A stretch of DNA of 6,758 nt from Clostridia bacterium (GTDB lineage Bacteria > Bacillota > Clostridia > TANB77 > CAG-508): assembly GCA_900753165.1 (NCBI GenBank), contig CAADYC010000024.1, forward strand, positions 1 to 6,758. The letters are read 5' to 3'. Below, piece by piece: positions 5,343 to 6,758 of this stretch (the stretch's first letter is position 1; every line of letters begins with the position of its first letter). The translations under genes were made by a program, and so were the position numbers. Below the pieces are notes generated by a model. It was not told the origin of the DNA. It ran no database searches and worked only from the letters and a program-made list of their open reading frames with translations.

Positions 5343-5543
5343 ATGGAAAAAACAGAATTAGAAAAAAATAAATGGAAAAATAAACAATATTTATTTGAGT
5401 TACAAAAATTTTTAGATTTGGCAGATAACATAGAAAATGAAGAATTGAGAAAAACAATAATATCACAAATGTTAAAATGTGATAAGTGTTTAACAAATAT
5501 TTCAGAAGAAATATTTGCAAAATTAGAAAAAATAAAGTGGTGA
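5343..5543 (+). CDS. Unknown 66-aa charged protein with CxxC pair
   Basis: I do not recognise this family. The product is predicted soluble and almost entirely helical, rich in lysine and glutamate, with a basic amphipathic N-terminal helix (EKNKWKNKQYLFELQKFLDL) and a second helix after a short acidic turn (ENEELRK). C46 and C49 form a KCDKC motif, which could bind a metal or take part in thiol chemistry. The start is supported by AGAGGA 5 bases upstream. The stop TGA (5541-5543) lies within the SD of the following TauE gene (GGTGAG, 5539-5544), so the two are probably translationally coupled. Placement between two halves of one transporter suggests an accessory or regulatory role; this is inference from position only. 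It does not show the CsoR/FrmR pattern. Confidence 0.7.
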   Translation: MEKTELEKNKWKNKQYLFELQKFLDLADNIENEELRKTIISQMLKCDKCLTNISEEIFAKLEKIKW

Positions 5544-5550
5544 GAAATAA

Positions 5551-5925
5551 TTGAAAGAAATATTGATAGGACTAGTTTCTGGTATTGTGAGTGGAACAGG
5601 AATGGGTGGAGGAACCATTTTAATATTTTTATTAACATATATGTGTGGAATGGAGCAACATATAGCACAAGCCACAAACTTGATATTTTTTATTCCAACA
5701 TCAATAGTTGCAATAATTGTGAATATAAAAAATAAAAATATAAAAATAAAAGTAGCCACAATTATTTCAATTTTTGGTGTGTTAGGAGCAATTATTGGAG
5801 CCAATTTATCAGTTCATACAGATGTATACAAATTAAGAAAAATGTTTGGTATATTTCTAGCAATAATTGCCATCCATGAAATATATACTATTTTTAAAGA
5901 GAATAAAAAAACAAAAAAAGGATAA
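5551..5925 (+). CDS. Half-size TauE/SafE family membrane protein (second of a pair)
   Basis: This 124-aa product is the other half of the TauE/SafE fold: LIGLVSGIVSGTGMGGGTIL (5-24), the conserved GMEQHIAQATNLIFFIPTSIVAI segment (33-55) with its AQATN core, then hydrophobic stretches at about 67-87 and 96-115, and a basic tail ending KENKKTKKG, likely cytosolic. It starts with TTG at 5551, chosen because GGTGAG (5539-5544) stands 6 bases upstream and because the homology begins there. The SD overlaps the stop of the 66-aa gene, indicating coupling. Together with the protein at 4863-5243 it should make a complete eight-helix permease. A sulfur-anion substrate follows from the family only. Confidence 0.85.
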   Translation: MKEILIGLVSGIVSGTGMGGGTILIFLLTYMCGMEQHIAQATNLIFFIPTSIVAIIVNIKNKNIKIKVATIISIFGVLGAIIGANLSVHTDVYKLRKMFGIFLAIIAIHEIYTIFKENKKTKKG

Positions 5926-5977
5926 AATAAATTAAGACAAAAATCTTGGAAGATGATGAATGAAATGGGGGATGATT

Positions 5978-6118
5978 ATGAAATTTACAAAAGGACTAGT
6001 AGTAGGTGGACTTTTAGCAACAGGATTATTAATTATGTATAATGATACAGATATATTAAACAAAAACAAAATGATGAAAAAAGGAAAAAAATTTGTTAAA
6101 AAAATGGGAATACTATAA
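5978..6118 (+). CDS. 46-aa single-span membrane miniprotein, basic tail
   Basis: A short gene of unknown function. It begins MKFTKG, then a hydrophobic segment VVGGLLATGLLIMY (about 8-21) rich in glycine, a short polar NDTDILN stretch, and a strongly basic C-terminus (KNKMMKKGKKFVKKMGIL). By the positive-inside rule the tail would be cytosolic, or the protein could lie on the inner membrane face. A run of five G (5967-5971) serves as SD, 6 bases from the chosen ATG; ATGs at 5960 and 5972 are in frame but badly placed. It sits 52 bases after the second TauE gene with no terminator between, so co-transcription is likely, and a strong terminator follows immediately. Confidence 0.65.
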   Translation: MKFTKGLVVGGLLATGLLIMYNDTDILNKNKMMKKGKKFVKKMGIL

Positions 6119-6149
6119 AAATGGATGCTTTATATAGCATCCATTTTTT
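6117..6149. terminator. Bidirectional intrinsic terminator between convergent genes
   Basis: ATGGATGCT (6121-6129) pairs perfectly with AGCATCCAT (6136-6144) around a 6-base loop. Outside the stem, the plus strand runs into T6144-T6149 and the minus strand into a U-run copied from A6117-A6121. The element begins within the stop codon of the 46-aa gene and ends 11 bases before the stop of the minus-strand gene, so it can end transcription from both sides. Confidence 0.85.
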
Positions 6150-6159
6150 GAAATAAAAA

Positions 6160-6624
6160 CTATTTATCGCAACAATCTTTTGAATCTTCTTCACAATTTC
6201 TATCATCACAATGAGGTTTTTTATCACCTATAAAGCAATCACATTTATCATGCTTATCACCTTTTAAACATTTACCTTCATGATGACATTTTGCACAAAT
6301 TTTTATTTTCTTTGTAGCATTTGCCCAAATTTGAATAGCATAATGTCTGTCTGGACAAAGAGGACCAAAAACGAATTCCCCTTCTTTATCTGTAAAAGTA
6401 TGACCAATTGGTTTTCTAATTTCTTTACCACAATCATAAGCAACTTCTGTTAATTTAACAACAGCATCGCAAATTGGTTCTTTGAAGCAATCTCTAATAA
6501 CACCATATATAACATCTCTATTATCTTCTGGTAAGCTTATATCTAAGTCAAATTGTTTTCCTCCTGATATAACACCATCAACATCTAATATTGGACATCC
6601 AGGTCTTTTTTCTTCCATTTCCAT
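6160..6624 (-). CDS. Cysteine-rich protein with carboxypeptidase-regulatory-like (CarboxypepD_reg-type) domain
   Basis: This 154-aa product combines a small beta-sandwich-like domain with a Cys-rich tail. The N-terminal part (PGCPILDVDGVISGG, then DNRDVIYGVIRDCFKEPICDAVVKLTEV and HTFTDKEGEFVFGPLCPDRHYAIQIW, about 9-100) has the pattern of carboxypeptidase-regulatory/Cna_B-like domains: G.V.D..G.P...A.V.L, then T..+G.F.F..L. The tail carries CAKCHHEGKC (110-119), CDC (128-130) and further cysteines up to CC (151-152). There are 14 cysteines in total, plus His114, 115, 125 and 138, suggesting metal binding or disulfide cross-linking. There is no signal peptide. GAAAGGA on the minus strand (6635-6641) is the SD, with a longish 10-base spacing to the ATG at 6622-6624. 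I recall similar proteins in clostridia, but none with a proven role; a spore-layer role would be speculation. Confidence 0.75.
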   Translation of the reverse strand: MEMEEKRPGCPILDVDGVISGGKQFDLDISLPEDNRDVIYGVIRDCFKEPICDAVVKLTEVAYDCGKEIRKPIGHTFTDKEGEFVFGPLCPDRHYAIQIWANATKKIKICAKCHHEGKCLKGDKHDKCDCFIGDKKPHCDDRNCEEDSKDCCDK

Positions 6625-6655
6625 AAAAATTACATCCTTTCAATTTATAAATCTT

Positions 6656-6672
6656 TCAAACATTATGTTTGA
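6656..6672. repeat. Small inverted repeat upstream of the Cys-rich gene
   Basis: TCAAACA (6656-6662) and TGTTTGA (6666-6672) are exact reverse complements around TTA. The element lies about 30 bases upstream of the minus-strand start codon, in the expected leader or core promoter region, and could be an operator or a leader hairpin. I could not place convincing -35/-10 boxes for this gene in 6642-6758. The rest of that stretch to the window end shows only the short palindrome AAGGAAAATCCTT (6693-6705). Confidence 0.35.
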
Positions 6673-6758
6673 TTAATATGTTACAGTTCAGTAAGGAAAA
6701 TCCTTGAAATACCTGTGAATGATATTTTGAATATATTTCGAATGTGACCAAAATAGTG

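Noticed and set aside
5343..5543. 66-aa protein as a CsoR/FrmR-type metal-sensing repressor
   Set aside because: Such repressors often neighbour transporters, but the expected Cys/His spacing and the RI.GQ..G....E motif are absent.
5213..5804. Minus-strand frames of 154, 72 and 93 aa over the TauE region
   Set aside because: They overlap three supported plus-strand genes and have compositions expected from antisense reading of A-rich codons.
6482..6676. Plus-strand 64-aa frame opposite the Cys-rich gene
   Set aside because: It is antisense to a gene with a good domain pattern and SD; no SD of its own fits.

Overview
The window is very AT-rich, with A/T-ending codons throughout, strong AGGAGG-type ribosome binding sites, TTGACA/TATAAT-type promoters and many intrinsic terminators. 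RuvA, RarA, an Rpn-family nuclease and half-size TauE/SafE permeases are all of Firmicutes type. I read it as chromosome of a low-GC member of the class Clostridia; nothing visible fixes the genus.

Left part (1-2060), accessory in character. It opens inside a gene of near-identical RCC1-type repeats of 49-50 residues, cut by the window edge; its last unit is degenerate and may be frameshifted. About 480 bases without an intact gene follow, holding a strong promoter candidate whose start point falls on a 16-bp hairpin, and a start-less protein-like open stretch. Next comes an Rpn-family PD-(D/E)XK nuclease/putative transposase gene. One extra base near 1836 throws its last 42 codons out of frame. 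Behind it lie a clean terminator and, sharing its T-run, a perfect 21-bp inverted repeat.

Middle part (2090-4862), housekeeping DNA metabolism. An HD-domain hydrolase with its own promoter is followed by ruvA (Holliday-junction binding subunit) and rarA (replication-associated AAA+ ATPase). No ruvB or ruvC lies beside ruvA. Two GC-rich imperfect palindromes, which stand out from the AT-rich background, bracket ruvA. rarA ends at an intrinsic terminator.

Right part (4863-6758). Two half-length TauE/SafE membrane proteins (126 and 124 aa) flank a 66-aa soluble protein with a CxxC pair, probably forming a two-part anion or sulfur-compound permease plus an unknown partner. A 46-aa single-span membrane miniprotein follows. 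It converges, across a bidirectional terminator, on a minus-strand gene for a 154-aa protein with a carboxypeptidase-regulatory-like domain and a cysteine-rich tail.

I saw no tRNA, rRNA, CRISPR array, complete insertion sequence or known riboswitch. The best candidates for something under-described are the split TauE pair with its in-between protein, the promoter-hairpin unit near 680-755, the perfect palindrome at 2012-2057, and the GC-rich elements around ruvA.
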